Part shown: positions 21,911 through 35,552 of the stretch, piece after piece
Position numbering within the stretch: position 1 is the first letter of the stretch
Layout of the letters: each line of letters starts with the position of its first letter
Assembly (NCBI GenBank): GCA_024509875.1
Contig: JAMPIV010015293.1
Location: 62,001-126,000, forward strand
DNA from: Oreohelix idahoensis
Lineage: Eukaryota; Mollusca; Gastropoda; Stylommatophora; Oreohelicidae
Reading direction: 5' to 3'
Length of the DNA stretch: 64,000 bases
Program-made: the position numbers and the translations under genes
The notes under the pieces: model-generated
What the model was told of the DNA's origin: nothing
What the model saw: the letters and a program-made list of their open reading frames with translations, nothing else
The model's database searches: none

Positions 21911-23110
21911 CTATTGTAAGGGGCAGTATACCGAAGTGGAGCCTGTCTCCACAAATTGTTTGGTACAGCCCTGATTCCTACCTCCTATGGTTCGGGTTTG
22001 TTTCTGCAGCTTTTTTAATACTGGTTGCTGACTAACCAAATTTTCCAAATGATCCAGGCCATGGTGTTCCGACAAATATCTAGTCGGGGTGGGATGTCTC
22101 TCGTCCCCTCTCTGTACAATACGGAGAGTTGCCATGATTACTGGTGTAACAGTAGACTTGTGATTTTGTTTTCTCTTTATCACTGCATCTACCTGTTGTT
22201 TTCTCTTGTGTGTTTTCTTGGTAGGCCTACGTCCGCAACAATGCTTCCCTAGGTCCTGTAACTGGTCTACGCTTCTGAATGAGGTTACCTGGTTACATTC
22301 TGAACAGGATTTCATATACCAACTTATGTCTTCAATTATTCCTGGCCAGTAATATCGCAATGCTATATTTTGACCAGAGGCCCCTTTTCCTCTGTGACCA
22401 CTGCCTGATGTAGCATGCTCTTGCTCCATAATTTCCTCCCTGTAGAATTTTGGCACTACCAGCTGTCCATGCCCTTTAGGTCCTTTTCCAGCTTGTCTGT
22501 AGAGTAGGCCATTTTCCAAATAGTAGTCTCCTTTCTCTGGAGGGTTATGGGCCTTTGGCAATTTGCCAAAACAAGGCTTCAATGTGCTGTCTGCTGTTTG
22601 AGCCTTTTTCATCTTTATACGATGAATGTTTATTGGATCTCCCTCCTCCTTTTTGGTGCTCGGCCTTGTATGGTTTGCTGCCATGACAACAGGCTTTATT
22701 GGGTCACCCAAAAAGACATATTTACATCCTATTTCCAGCGGGTATATAGGATCATCACTCACTGCTGCTCGGATCACTCCTTCCACATATCGAGTTTTTA
22801 CGTTGATCCTTGCTATGGGAAGTGTCATGGTGCCAGTTCCCTGCATTGCCCCTTGCATGTCCACTGTGTCTGTGGTAAGTTGATCAGGGTGCACTAGGGT
22901 TGCACTAACGACTGAGTCGAATTCCAATCCGGAATCATATAAGCACTGTATTTTAGTGCCATTACATGTCACTTCCTCACAGACAGGGGGATGATGGAGG
23001 TTATTCTGACTAACTGCCAGTTCCTTCCTTATCTTGTTCCCTGTTGTAAGAGACGCAGCGAAATAAGGAGGGTTGTTCCTTCTGCAGCCTGCAGTATTGT
23101 GGTTACTCAT
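21911..23110 (-). pseudogene. Protease plus integrase H2C2 finger of element 2
   Basis: One 399-residue frame. Residues about 50-70 hold the aspartic protease motif CLYDSG. Residues about 200-280 hold DYYLENGLLYRQ, then EHATSGSGHRG, RYYWPGIIEDISWYMKSCSE and CNQV, a complete HHCC zinc finger of retroviral-type integrase. The D,D,E core that should follow is missing. The frame instead continues into Lys/Arg-rich sequence (residues about 285-320) and RT follows. The frame is open from protease into the finger, so the order PR-IN-RT is not a rearrangement artefact at this join. Confidence 0.85.
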
Positions 23111-24235
23111 TAGACAAGTTTTACACCACTTTCCTTCCTTCCGGTAAGGTGTCTTATCCGATCTGAGAGGGTTTTTGTCCTTTTGGTCAAATCTTTGTTC
23201 CTTGTGGTATGGTCCCTTTGTTCATATTTGGTATGGGTTTGTGATGATTTGAAGTTTTCACCCTGTTTTTTCTTATTCCCCATTATTTCTGCCTGAGCTG
23301 CTTGATATCTCTCAGCAACAGTTACAATATCTCCCAATCTCTCTGCTCCTTGTTCCATGACAAACTTCCTCATTTCTTGAGGCATGGACTCTTTCAATTG
23401 CCCCATCATTACCATTTCTTTCAGATCCTGACACTTTCCTAAACTACTCCATTTTTCCAAATAAGTTTCCAATCTAGCAGAGAATTGGTGATAGTTTTCT
23501 CCTGGAAGAAGTTTAGCTGTTCGGAATTTCTTTCTAAATGATTCTGAGTTCTTTTCATATCTCACAAGCAGTGCCTGCTTCAGGATTTCATAATCTTCCT
23601 GGTCATCTCTTAAGAGCTTCAAGTATACATCGTAGGCCACACCTCTCAATCCCTGAGGTAGTTTAAGACTCCACTTTTCTTTCACTAAGCCATAAGTAGT
23701 GGCAAGTCTTTCGTATCTATCCAGGTACGACTCAATGGCGTCTTCTTTCTCAAAAAATGGGTCCAGATGAAAATTCATGGCCCCACTTGAGGTGCTCTGG
23801 CTGGAGCTACTCTCAGAGTGAGGTGAGCTACCACCATTATTGCAGTAGTTGCCTGAATTTCAAGCTCTTTTAATCTCAACTGATGGTCTCTCTCTGCTTG
23901 CAATTTCCTTTCCTCGGCTTCTAATCTTTTAGTTTCTCTCTCAGCATCCAGTCTTTGGGCTTCTCTCTCAGCTTCCAGTCTTTTGGCTTCTTTTTCAGCT
24001 TCCAGTCTTTTGTCTTCTCTCTCAGCTTCCAGTCTTTTGCCTTCTCTCTCAGCTTCCAGTCCTTGTCTTCTCTCTCAGCTTCCAGTCTTTTGGCTTCTAT
24101 TTCAGCTTCTACTTGCAATTTCCTTTCCTCTCTATCCATGTGTTTGTCCACTTCTGTTGTGACATACTGAATAAGAGCATCACCTGTCATATTTAATTCC
24201 TTACCCATCTGCATGACCGCAGTCCTGAACTTCAC
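23110..24235 (-). pseudogene. Gag of Gmr1-like element 2
   Basis: N-terminal part (from 24235): MKFRTAVMQMGKEL, then a coiled coil encoded by about six tandem 30-bp units giving AKRLEAEREA-type decapeptides. A frameshift inside the array (about 24062) throws it out of frame. The C-terminal part (23778-23110, 222 aa) starts FHLDPFFEKEDAIESYLDRY and carries a capsid-like helical domain (ANSESF-type, then LPGENYHQFSARLETYLEKW). This resembles gag of invertebrate gypsy elements with SCAN-like capsids. No CCHC knuckle is obvious before the frame meets the protease ORF. Confidence 0.75.
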
Positions 24236-25645
24236 TAAATCAGAAATGGCGTTACTTAGAGAGGGTATGTATACTGAGTACTAAATGGTACCCCTCCTAA
24301 GAAAACAATAAAAAAACCTATTTATGATTTTTATTCAAAAATTTGTTTCTTTTGTTATCTATGGGTGGCACAAGATAGAGTTAGTAGATAGATGAATAGA
24401 CCAAGTATGGTTCAAGATATATAGAAATATCCCAGGAACGAGCCCCCAGTGTAGCGTGAGGTTTTTAAGCGCTCTAGGATCAGTATAGTACTGACAATTA
24501 CAGAAAATATAATTTTTGCAGAAAATGGTTAAGTCCCAATGTCTGAGAGAACTACTGGTATCCCAAATTAGTTACGGCTGTGAATGATCTGATCACGAAA
24601 AATTAGTAGAAATGAGACAGTCATAAAATGCCACCCCCGCTGTGTAACTAACTGTGATATTAAAACAAGGAAACAGATTTTACTTAATAATTATAAAATT
24701 GACAAGTCGTTCAAATACAATTTCCTTATTATTTATTTAGTATATACACTATCTACTCTTGTGCTGAAGGGTGGATGTTGGAAGATGGAATGTAATGGAT
24801 TTGTAAGTTTACAAATGATTTACATATATATATATATATATTTATATATATTACAAGTCTTCCAATTATAGGAACAAAATTTTATCAGCTGTGCTGTTAC
24901 TCAATTATAGTAAATGTATCAGCTGTGCTGTTAATTACGTATATATATAAAATTTATCAGCTATGCTCTTATTCTTGTCTCTTGCTACGCTAACTCAGTT
25001 TTTCGTCCTTGACCGTTTAATGCTCACAATTGCCGACTGAAATGGTACTAATGTGTACTCATTTCTCAAAAGTTCTGACCTTCTTACTTTGATTCACACA
25101 ACACCTGCTGAGGATCGTTTCGTTAGCCCACCCAAGACTGAGGGGGACTAAGGATGTAGCTCCGGTACAATTACTGTGCTCCTGCGAAGTTCCAGGCAGC
25201 TGGATTGACTCGAACATACGACCTCAGGTTGGATGACACGAATAAAACCTATAACAAGTAAAAATAGGGGCTAATTTCTGTCCTCAAGCCCACCTATTTC
25301 TATTGTATATGAGATGAGCGTGTCTCATGTGTCTGCATGTAGGATGAATGACAACATGGCTCAGTATGAGTTAGCAATAGCGAGACAAGACAGGTGTCTA
25401 CTTGCAAAACATTCTTTCTGATAAATTAATACATGAATACATCCAATAATATAAATTCAATACATGAATACATCCAATAATATAAATTCAATACATGAAT
25501 ACATCCAATAATATAAATTCAGTACATGAATACATCCAATAATATGTACACCTAGGTGTGATACAACCCTTTCCTTCCCCCTATAATATACCAGGCCCTC
25601 TCTGACAAGTGCTATAATGGCTGTTAACATATATCTTAACAATAT
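24236..25645. other. 5' leader region of element 2, no gene
   Basis: Between gag and the 5' LTR. It holds a TA-rich microsatellite (24825-24850), three copies of atcagctgtgctgtta-like words (24885-24975) and a 31-bp tandem repeat (25430-25550). No recognisable tRNA primer-binding site abuts the LTR at 25645, so the leader next to the LTR may be rearranged. Confidence 0.5.
25430..25550. repeat. 31-bp tandem repeat, about four copies
   Basis: Unit tacatgaatacatccaataa plus tataaattcaa, repeated with very few changes. It lies just inside the 5' LTR of element 2. Confidence 0.92.
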
Positions 25646-26265
25646 TGTTGTGTTCTGATGATAGGAGTTATATGAGACGAGGACTGTTTGGTTATATTTC
25701 AGGTTGGAGTTATACGAGACAATAGATTGGAGTTATATGAGACAATAGACTGGAGTTATATGAGACAATAGATTGTAGTTAGATGAGTCCTAACAAGGAC
25801 TGTTTTGGTTATATTTCAGTTGGTTTTATATGAGACAATAGACTGGAGTTATATGAGACAATAGATTGGAGTTAGATGAGTCCGAACAAGGACTGTTTTG
25901 GTTATATTTCAGTTGGTTTTCGTCTTCATCAATCATATCAGGAAATACAATCATTATACCTAATTCCCCAAGATACAATCAGTAACCTGATACATTCATA
26001 GTGAAACAAGTTATATTAAATATATACAGGTGTGGGTAGTATAAATGACACACAACAAATACAAACATTATATATGTGCTGTAGGCCTATTTTCCTACAA
26101 GTTTATAGTAAGTATATTTACCCTCTAAGATTTAAACAGGCCAGTCGACTTTAGTGAAGCAAGAGTTCCCGGTCAATGCAGGTGAGCAATAAATCAGTCT
26201 GACAGCTTCTCTTCTCCAGTCGGTCGTCTAGCTGGCTTCGTGCTGGTTTGTGCGTGATTTTGAAT
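25646..26265 (-). repeat. 5' LTR of element 2, first part (interrupted)
   Basis: Homologous to 19629-20160. The short array of gagttatatgagacaatag units is longer here than in the other LTR. It ends at gtgattttgaat (26254-26265), one copy of the 12-bp duplication made by the LINE. Confidence 0.9.
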
Positions 26266-26611
26266 GTTGTTGTTGTTGTTTTGATGAGGTGATGGGTGGA
26301 GAGCGGGCACTTAACAGCTGACCGATATTGCATTTTCTCGTTCCATCTTGGTCTACCCTGTTCAACCTGAAATTTGGTTATAATTGGGGTATTTAGTGTC
26401 ATTTTATCTTTTTAAATTTTGTATTCAATTTAAATAGCTCTTGTCTTTAGCAGTTGCAGATTTTAATTTATATTATTACTTGTCCATTTTATTTTCTCTT
26501 TTGTATTGTTTCTTGATAACTTTTGTCCTTTACACTTGGTTTTACTTCGTATTAGTATTTGTTCTTTTTGAGTTGTTTTTTATTTTTTATTTTTTTTTTT
26601 TGTTACTAATC

Positions 26612-28010
26612 TTATATGTTTCCTTTTGTTTTATGTATATATCTTTTAAGTATTGATTGGACATCTCTTGGGGCATCTATACTTAAAACCTTATCCCCTG
26701 TCAAGTCTATATTGTGATTTCTATAGTAAGTTTTTAATTCAAGCCTTTGTTGTTCATACTTTTTACAGTGGATCAGGAAGTGGTCTATGTCATTCTCTTC
26801 CTGACATTCTTGGCAGTGTGGTTCTTCTATCATAAAGTATGCTGCACCGAGACAGAGACGCCACAGTTTTTTGTTTCATGGTATCTTTAATTCTTCTCTG
26901 ATCTGGCACGTCCTTGTTGGTTCTTTCAGCAGTTTGAACGCGTGTCTGCCTTTTCTACTTTTCTTCCATGTTATCTTCCATTCCTCGTTTATAGTTATCT
27001 TCACTTGGCTCTTGATCTCTGACCTTCCCAGTCCTGCTCTTATATTGTTTTTACTTGTTCTTCCATTCTTGGCGTTCTGATCTGCCAACTCGTTACCAGC
27101 AATACCTATGTGTGCTGGAACCCACACTAGCCCCACACTACATCCTCTGTTCCCTAGTGATGTATTAATTGCTAGCATTTCTTCCTTTATGTCTGGCCAG
27201 CTACATTTACCTGGGTGTTCTAGTGCTTGTAGGGATGATAGTGAGTCTGTAAATATCGTAACAGCTTCTGGTGGGTTATCTTCGATTATTTCTAAACTTT
27301 TAAGAATTGCTACCATCTCTGCGGTAAAAATCGAAACCCCCTTCAGTTACACTGTAGCTCTTTTTTTATTCCCCATTGTGGTATTACAACTCCGGCACCT
27401 AGTTGCCCACTATCACCCTTGGATCCATCAGTGTAGACGGCCAGACTTTGTTTAATTAGTTGATCTATGAACTTTCTATTTATCATTTTGGCTTCCTTAT
27501 CTTCTATGTTTTGTTTGATCTTTTCAGTAAGTGAGTAGTCTATGATTGGTGTTTTTAGTTCCCAGTGTGGCATTTTGCTTCTATATTTATTATTATTTTT
27601 AATTGTGTTTGATAGTTCTTTGAGCTGCGTTAGATCTTCTATAGTTCTCCACCCTGTTGGATATCTATCTTTGTTTAAGGGGACGTCCCATACACTTGGT
27701 TGGTTTTTGATAAATGCTTTATGTGCTGGGTGGGTCACTTCTTGTGCTACTTTACTCCAATAATTTAATTTTAGTTCTTTCCGTCTTAGACCAAGGGGTG
27801 GTATGCCAAGAGCTACTTCTAGCGCTTCTACTGGTGTTGATATAAATGCACCTGTAATGGTTCTCATGGCTGCATTTTGAATCCTGTCCAGTTTTGCTTT
27901 GTTAGAAGCTGCAGCTGAGTCATAGACTATGCTGGCATAATCCAGTTTGCCCCTGATGAAAGACTTGTAGAACATAAGCATTATTTTATTGCTCCCCCCC
28001 CCCTCCATTA
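26612..28010 (-). pseudogene. LINE ORF2 C-terminal half: connector, RNase H, Cys/His end
   Basis: From 28008: MFYKSFIRGKLDYASIVYDS, RIQNAAMRTITGAF (the usual post-RT connector), GWRTIEDLTQLKEL, then AVYTDGSK (RNase H Asp 1, about 27400). After a frameshift at about 27340 come IFTAEM (Glu), VTIFTDSLSSLQALE (Asp), VGLVWVPAHIGIAGNELADQ (His/Asp), then after another break PHCQECQEENDIDHFLIHCK (C-x2-C-x8-H-x4-C) and a tail ending at 26612. All RNase H catalytic residues are present although the frame is broken twice. Confidence 0.9.
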
Positions 28011-28224
28011 CCTTTTACTATCCTTAGTATATTTAGGGGTCAACTACAGCTTTCTACTAAATTGTCTATATGTTTATTATAATTTAGTTGTTTATCTAAA
28101 GTTATGCCCAGAAATCTTGTTGTTAAGGATGTACATATTTTCTGACCTTTAATGGTTATATTGATTTTGTTATTTTTTTTTTAAATTTCCTTTGCTGAAT
28201 ATCATACCTACTGTTTTGTTTACA

Positions 28225-29500
28225 TTAATTTGGAAGCCCCAACTTTTCATCCACTCTGAAACTTTGTCTATTTGTTTTTGAAGTTTTTGGTAAACATGGT
28301 CCAAGTTTTTTCAATCGCCAGATGGCACAGTCATCTGAAAATTGTGATACTGCATTCTTTATGTCATGAAATTCATCTGCTAAATCATTTACAGCTACAG
28401 TGAAAATTGAAGGAGAAATCACTGATCCTTGAGGAATCCCATTCTGTTGTTCATATATTTCTGACCTATCATTATTCACATCTACAGCAAAATACATGTC
28501 CTGTAAAAAGTTTTCTAGATACCTATAGGTTTTACCAGTAATGCCAATCTTTTTCATTTTGTAAAGAGCTCCCTCTCGCCAGCATTCATCATATGCTCTA
28601 GCTACATCTAGAAAGACTGCCACTGTTTTCTCTTTCCTCTTGAACCCTAGCTTTACATCATGTTCTAATCTTACAAGCTGGTCTACTGTACTTCTGTCTG
28701 CTCTAAACCCTGACTGGTTTGGGCTATATAACTGATTTTTTTCCAGGTAGAATTTAACTCTTTTGTTCACAACAGTTTCCAGTATTTTACCTAATTGTGA
28801 TGTTAAGGAGATAGGCTTATATGAACTTACATCATGGGCTTCCTTATTGGGTTTTAGGATGGGTACTATCATAGCTACTTTCCATGCTTTTGGTATCTTT
28901 CCTAAGCTCCAGATTTTGTTATAGAGGGAAGTTATTGTGTTTATAGTTTTTTAGGGTACTTTCTTAAGGATTTCATAACTAAGTATATCATCGGCATCTA
29001 AATAGTTTGTTTCATCTATCTGGTCTGGTAGTTCTTTTGAAAACTGTATCCTAAGTCTTTCTCTTCTGTCATTTTCTTCCCTGTCCAAGACTACTTTTTG
29101 CACTGACTTTATAGAAATACTCAGCAAGGGCATTAGCTTTTTCTTTATCTGTTTCTGCTCTCTTTGGTAGTTTGATTGTTGGCATTATTGTTTTCTTATT
29201 GTTCCCTTTGATTGCCTTAAGCTTTTTCCATGCTTCTTTAATTTGGGTGCTAGGTTTAAGTGACTAACAAAACTCCATCCAGTTAGTTTCTTTGGCTTTA
29301 ATAATCATTCTGTTAGATTCATTCCTATTATGTTTATACTCATCATAGTTTTCTTCTGTTCTGTTATTTCTATATTTTTGTAAGGCCCTTTTTCTTCTCT
29401 CATGAATTTCTGCACAGCTTTTATTCCACCAGGCAACTGGTTCTTTATTCTACTGAGTTTTTCTTTTCTTGTTAATGTTATTTATTGGTTTTAGGTGCTG
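28225..29500 (-). pseudogene. LINE ORF2 reverse transcriptase
   Basis: The frame 28872-28225 carries IVPILKPNKEAHDVSSYKPI, SLTSQLGKILETVVNKRV, SGFRADRSTVDQL, VAVFLDVARAYDECW (first catalytic Asp), NGIPQGSVISP and SQFSDDCAIW. The YADD-type box is FSDD, an A-to-S change from the usual FADD. Upstream on the same strand (29133-28951 and to about 29500) is the charged linker after the endonuclease, with WWNKSCAEIHERRKRAL. The linker is continuous with the endonuclease once the solo LTR at 29527-31109 is removed. Confidence 0.9.
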
Positions 29501-29526
29501 TGGCATATTTTTATTTTGTATATATT

Positions 29527-31109
29527 TGTTGCAAACCCCGTCGATGTTGGAATGATGATGGTGTACTGCATAGTTAGGGTATCTCCAGTGTTGCAAGTGG
29601 ATACACTAGTAATGATGAAGACTGGACGAATGATGGAAATGGTCAACTCGACCGACGCAGTGTTGTGTATCTAGGTCACCTTGCTCGCCAAGTGTTGAGG
29701 CGCTAGCAAAAGGCAATGTTTATTTGGAGTGAGAGTGCAAGGTACGCGAATGGATGGAATGTTCTGTGGAGTTGACAAGTAGACTGGACACTCACTCACT
29801 CATAGCTGGAAGTCAATGACATAGACTACTGTTGACGTTTTCTTATAATTTAATGGGACGCACACTCCGACAACACGGTTTACAGTTACTTGAACAGGAT
29901 GGCACAAAAATCATCGTATACTTGAAAAATGGGTGACAACATCAAATGGACATTCGTGTAGCATGTGAATACAATAGAACGATAGTAGGCAAGCATTCAA
30001 TATTCTGGTTGTCTATCGTCTCATGCCTTAACTGATTAATCGCATCAGTTAATGTGAATACATAATTATCAACAATGGTTCACTGTCAGAACCTTCTTCT
30101 AGCTAAGTCTTTCAAGCCGTAAATTCAGCCGACTCTTATGACGACAATCTTAAATAGACAAGGAGTGGGCTTCAATATAATATAGGTCTTGGTATCGCCA
30201 TCAGGTAATAAGGCATTCCTGTTCTCTGATCGATAATCCGAATAGACCGAAAGTGGGATCCAAAATGGCGCTAGTTCCAGTGAGCGTCGCTCAGTCTGAA
30301 GACGTTTTAAATGTAAGTGAAGGCTCCGTTCATTACTCAAATAATATATTGGGCTTTCCATATCCCATGATAAATATTGCATATGTCCAATGCATAGAGC
30401 TGCTAGTAGAAGAGTCGTCTAAGTACCATCAATCAAATACATCGGCAGACAGTATGACGTCTGTATAAAGTTAGGCCTAAGGAAAGTTCAGTAAATGTTT
30501 TCTGCTTTACCTTAAGTCCAGAAAAACACTAGCAAATAGCACACGCCGTCCCTTGGCGTTTAGAATAACTGTTGGGAAGAATTACCGACATCATAGTCAT
30601 ACTGAGAAAACTTCTCCTTCCCCATGGATCAACCACAAACACAAAATCTTCGGACTTTCCTTCGTCCAAGCAGAACCCACCGTTCGCCATCACGGAAGCC
30701 TCTAGTCGACACCAATTGACGCATGCGCAGAAATGCGCTGAGTTTAACTCAAGAAATAGGCCGACATAGACATTATAAAGATACAAAGATATAAGACCGA
30801 ATCACCTTAAATAGTCAAGGAATAAATATAAACTCGGGCCATAAACATTCTAAGCAAGACCAATCTGTTTCTGGCCATACCAGAAGCAAACTGACGTAAA
30901 TCTAGTATTCATACGCCAGGTTGAGACACAAGAAAAGATAACCCATATAACTGAACACAACATCGACCAATCAGGGTTCTGTCCCTTAAATTATTTGATT
31001 CTCAAATAAATACTTTTCATCAGACAAATAGATATTACTTTACATTTGTATGCCTACCAAAAGAATCTGTGCGTTACAGACTACCACACAAAAGAATCTG
31101 TGCGCAACA
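29527..31109 (-). mobile_element. Solo LTR D of the ~1.6-kb LTR family
   Basis: Starts TGTTGCAAACCC, ends TGCGCAACA (six-base inverted termini TGTTGC/GCAACA), and is flanked by the perfect 5-bp duplication ATATT (29522-29526 and 31110-31114). It interrupts LINE ORF2, whose reading resumes on both sides (NEILKIA... and ...NKYIQNK). Diverged from LTRs A and B but homologous, e.g. the actcgggccataaacattct block at 30834 against the A/B block around atggcctgaat. Orientation as B. Small frames inside (30125-30382, 30253-30468, 30529-30786) have no motif. Confidence 0.93.
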
Positions 31110-31114
31110 ATATT

Positions 31115-31960
31115 TTATTGCTATTTTCAGAATTTCATTGGTCAGTGTTTCTGCCCACAAGTCAGTATCATCTGTTTCCATGTCTTTATATTCCATCACC
31201 TCCAGGTCTGATTGGAGGGCTTCCCAGTTTGCTTTTTTATAGTTGAAAGTTGGTTTCTCTGGTTCTGGGTTTGGAATGACTTTTTCATGCATGGTTATTA
31301 CAATAGGCAGATGATCTGAGTTTGTATCTTGTAACAGTTCCCAATTTACATTCGCTAGGTTGTTAGTTGCTATACTTATGTATATTGCTGAGTCTGCACT
31401 GTTAGCTTGTGGATTAATTCTAGTTGCAATTCCATCATTTAGTATTAGCAGGTCATTATTTTCTATGAAGTCAAGTAGGCACTTTCCTGCATTGTCTGCA
31501 TGTTGTTGTCCCCCCCCCCCCCCCCCCCAAGCATAATGATGGGAATTAAAATCGCCTACTATGACTGTTTTGTGGCCTAGTCTGGTGCTTATGGCTATTA
31601 TTTCTTCATCTTTAATTGTGCCATCTTTAGCCTATAAATTTATGATTGTTAGATTGTTTGGTTCTGCTGCTATAGTTACCTGGATACCTTCTATGTTGGT
31701 TGTATCAAATACTTCCCAGTATATAATTTTTAATGTTTCGCTAACTAAGACTGCGACACCCCCTCCTCTACCTTCTTTCCTATCGTGCCTAAGTATCTTA
31801 AAGCCCTTACAACTATATCTACTATTTGGGTTTAAATGGGTCTCTTGAAGAGCATAAGTAGCGGTCGTTCCTCCTGTCTCTGCAACTAGGGGTGCAAAAT
31901 TCTTTTTCATACCCCTACAATTCCGCTGTTTAATTCTACATCCTTTCTTACCCATTGTTA
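31115..31960 (-). pseudogene. LINE ORF2 AP endonuclease domain
   Basis: From 31955: MGKKGCRIKQRNCRGMKKNF, ATYALQETHLNPNS (catalytic Glu in the QETH box), GFKILRHDRKEGRGGGVAVL, then after a stop VIVGDFNSHH (GDFN catalytic motif) near 31530. The frame is lost at a run of 18 C at 31511-31528. Beyond it come LETLTNE-type sequence and PEPEKPTFNYKKANWEAL at 31292-31200. Domain order and motifs are those of APE-type LINE endonucleases. The first Asn (N in the start motif) is present as RNCRG. Confidence 0.85.
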
Positions 31961-32299
31961 ATATTAACTAGTATCCCTTTTGTTTTGTGTTAGAACTATT
32001 AGTTTGCTTCTTAGTTTGTATTGGCCCTATTAGTTGCTTGAGGCATAAGGCCTACTGTGCGTGGTGATTATTTAATGTAATTAAAGACTTTTTTCAATAC
32101 TTGGGTTTGTGACGATTCTTCTATTTGTTCCTCTATCATAACTCTCTCTAAGTGCTTGACAGTTTTTGTTACCCCCATTCTTTCCATTTAGCTTCTTGCT
32201 TTTGTTTGGCACTTTCCTTTTCTAATGCTTCTCTGTCTATGTTAATCTCCTGTCTGTGATTTTCTATCCTTTTTAGTGTAATTTCATTATCCTCTTTCA

Positions 32300-33120
32300 C
32301 TTACGCTAGTTTAACTAGTATCATTTCATTTTCTTGTTTCAGTGCTGACAATTTAACTACATCCTGGGCAATTTGGTGTTCTATGGCTTTCATTTCTTGT
32401 AACATTGCCTCTGCACTTTTCAGTGCATTCGTATCTTCCGAGGATGTAGTTGAATCATCCGATTGGTTTTTTCCTACTGTTTTGTTACTTTCTAACTGGT
32501 TCTTACTTTCTTTTGCCAACTGTGACTTAATCATTTTGACTTCCTCTTGCACACTCTTAATTTCTGTTATAACTTTAGTGCTCGTATAAGTATTGTTTCC
32601 TATAATTCTTTAATGACTGTTTTGAAAGGGGTTTGGGTTGTTATAGCTTCCTTCAGTGCGTTTTTTGGTCTGCTGATAAACTGGGCAGCCCTGGAATCTG
32701 GCGCTGTGGTTTTCTTTGCAATTAATGCATTTTATGTTTGCATTATCCTTTTTATAGTCAGAATCTGACTTAACCTTTTCGCACTGCGTGAAAGGGTGTG
32801 CCCCTGATTCTTTAAAACTTCCTCACCTGACAGCGTTGGGTTTATACCTTTAACAACACATTTTCTGGTTTCTTTGGAAATTTCTATTTGAATGTTGATG
32901 TTGTGGGCCAGTTGGAACAATTTAGGTTTTTCCTGCAGTTCTTGCAGTAAAGTTTTGGTTTTTTTCTGATTCATTTAGCGTTAGCATTATTCCACTGTTT
33001 TGTTTTTGTATTTTGGCAATGCCTTTTTTGTCGATTACTTTTTCCAGGATCACCAGGATTTTGTCGTCCGGGAGAGATCGAAGCGTGGCTTTTGTTCCAG
33101 CTATTTGTGTTATTTTCACT
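32300..33120 (-). pseudogene. LINE ORF1 (nucleic-acid-binding protein)
   Basis: Pieces from 33119: MKITQIAGTKATLRSLPDDK and ILVILEKVIDKKGIAKIQKQ; after a frameshift KCVVKGINPTLSGEEVLKNQ (the PRE_C2HC-type fold found in jockey-group ORF1); then near 32690 CINCKENHSARFQGC (zinc knuckle); and a coiled-coil tail 32552-32301 rich in Glu/Lys/Leu. This is the standard ORF1 plan for I/jockey-type LINEs. Three frames are needed, so it is not functional. Confidence 0.8.
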
Positions 33121-33589
33121 TTTTGGGGGGTTTCCTTTCGGTTGGAGTCTTCTTCGTTTTCTCCTCTGGTTTTATGACTTCTTTTGGTTGTGTTTTCCTG
33201 GTTGACCTGATTGTCATTTTCCCTGGGTCCTATCTTTTTGTTGGATGTCCTGGTTCCTTAGCTTTCGCCTTTATTGATTATGCTTTTTGTTTTTTTTTAC
33301 TTCTAAGCCCCCTTCCAGTTTTTCCATTATTGTTTCTATCCTGTCCTTTATCTCTGTGTTTCTGACTTCAGGGTTCGTGGTCCTGTTCTTTTCTGTTAGG
33401 TTTGGTGTTTTGTCTTTTTTTTTTTAGTTTTGGCCCACGCTTTTCCTTCCCCGGACTGTTTTCTGGTTATTGGTGCCATTAGTTATTTTCCCTGTCTTTT
33501 AGTTTGCTACTACTCTTTTTTTTATGTGCTTGGTTTTTTATGAACTTTAAAGTTTACCCTTAGTCTCACTGCTTTAGTCTTAAGTTGTG

Positions 33590-33590
<1 letters not shown>
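33121..33590. other. LINE leader next to ORF1, T-rich
   Basis: Minus-strand Lys-rich remnants (RC of ttttcctggttgacctgatt and similar) may be the N-terminal part of ORF1. The frame cannot be followed with confidence. Confidence 0.4.
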
Positions 33591-34830
<1,240 letters not shown>

Positions 34831-35507
34831 TAGAGATGGGCAAATCGACACACTCCGCTGTATCGAGACATTCGGCACAGTGATTTAAACTGTATCGACA
34901 CACTGTTTCGACACAATGGCACAACGGCACTTTTGCCCGTGTCGGGACAGGTCTCTAGCAATAGACAGTATACATGAACTGTGTGAGACAATCTTCTCCG
35001 TTTTTCTTGAAAACGTGCTATCTGCTTGGACTGGCGTGTGTGAAAATCTATGGCGTTTCGTGTGACCACAATTCAATATTTTTACACAAGTCTTCATTAT
35101 GATGAAATAAAACGGAGATATGATGATAGCTGCAGTATATGTGAAAATACTAAAAAAAAAACAATAATAACAGTAATAATGACACATTATATAAAACTAG
35201 AATAGGTACAATCAGCGACAATGATTCAACTCAAACCGAGATCTAGTACTGTAGTAGTAAGCCTCTTTCAGTCTTGAGGAATTATAAAAAAAAATTATGA
35301 CTTGTTTGATGTTCCATACTATCTATGAACGAGTAATGTCCCGGACGCTTGACTCAAATTTTATAATTGCCCACGGAAGGTGAGACAGTGAGACAGTGTG
35401 CCTCTTTGCAAAACAGCGAGGCAGACAGGAACTCAAACTGTTTCGAAACAAGAAGCAGGCTGTGTTTCGGTTCTTACGGACTCAGCGCTATTTCGAAGCA
35501 TTGTTTC

Positions 35508-35542
<35 letters not shown>

Positions 35543-35552
35543 GCTATCTCTA
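34831..35552. mobile_element. Non-autonomous hAT element, 722 bp
   Basis: Starts TAGAGATGGGCAAATCGA and ends GTAGCTATCTCTA, giving short inverted termini TAGAGAT/ATCTCTA. It is flanked by the perfect 8-bp duplication ATTAACAC (34823-34830 and 35553-35560), the hallmark of hAT transposition. The interior has degenerate repeats of the tttcgacaca type and an AC microsatellite (35511-35539). No transposase. It sits in the LINE leader, so it is younger than the LINE. Confidence 0.93.

Noticed and set aside
30253..30320. ATG frame MALVPVSVAQSEDVLN followed by GTAAGT, exon-like
   Set aside because: Lies inside solo LTR D on the strand opposite to its coding direction; the other LTRs do not keep it.
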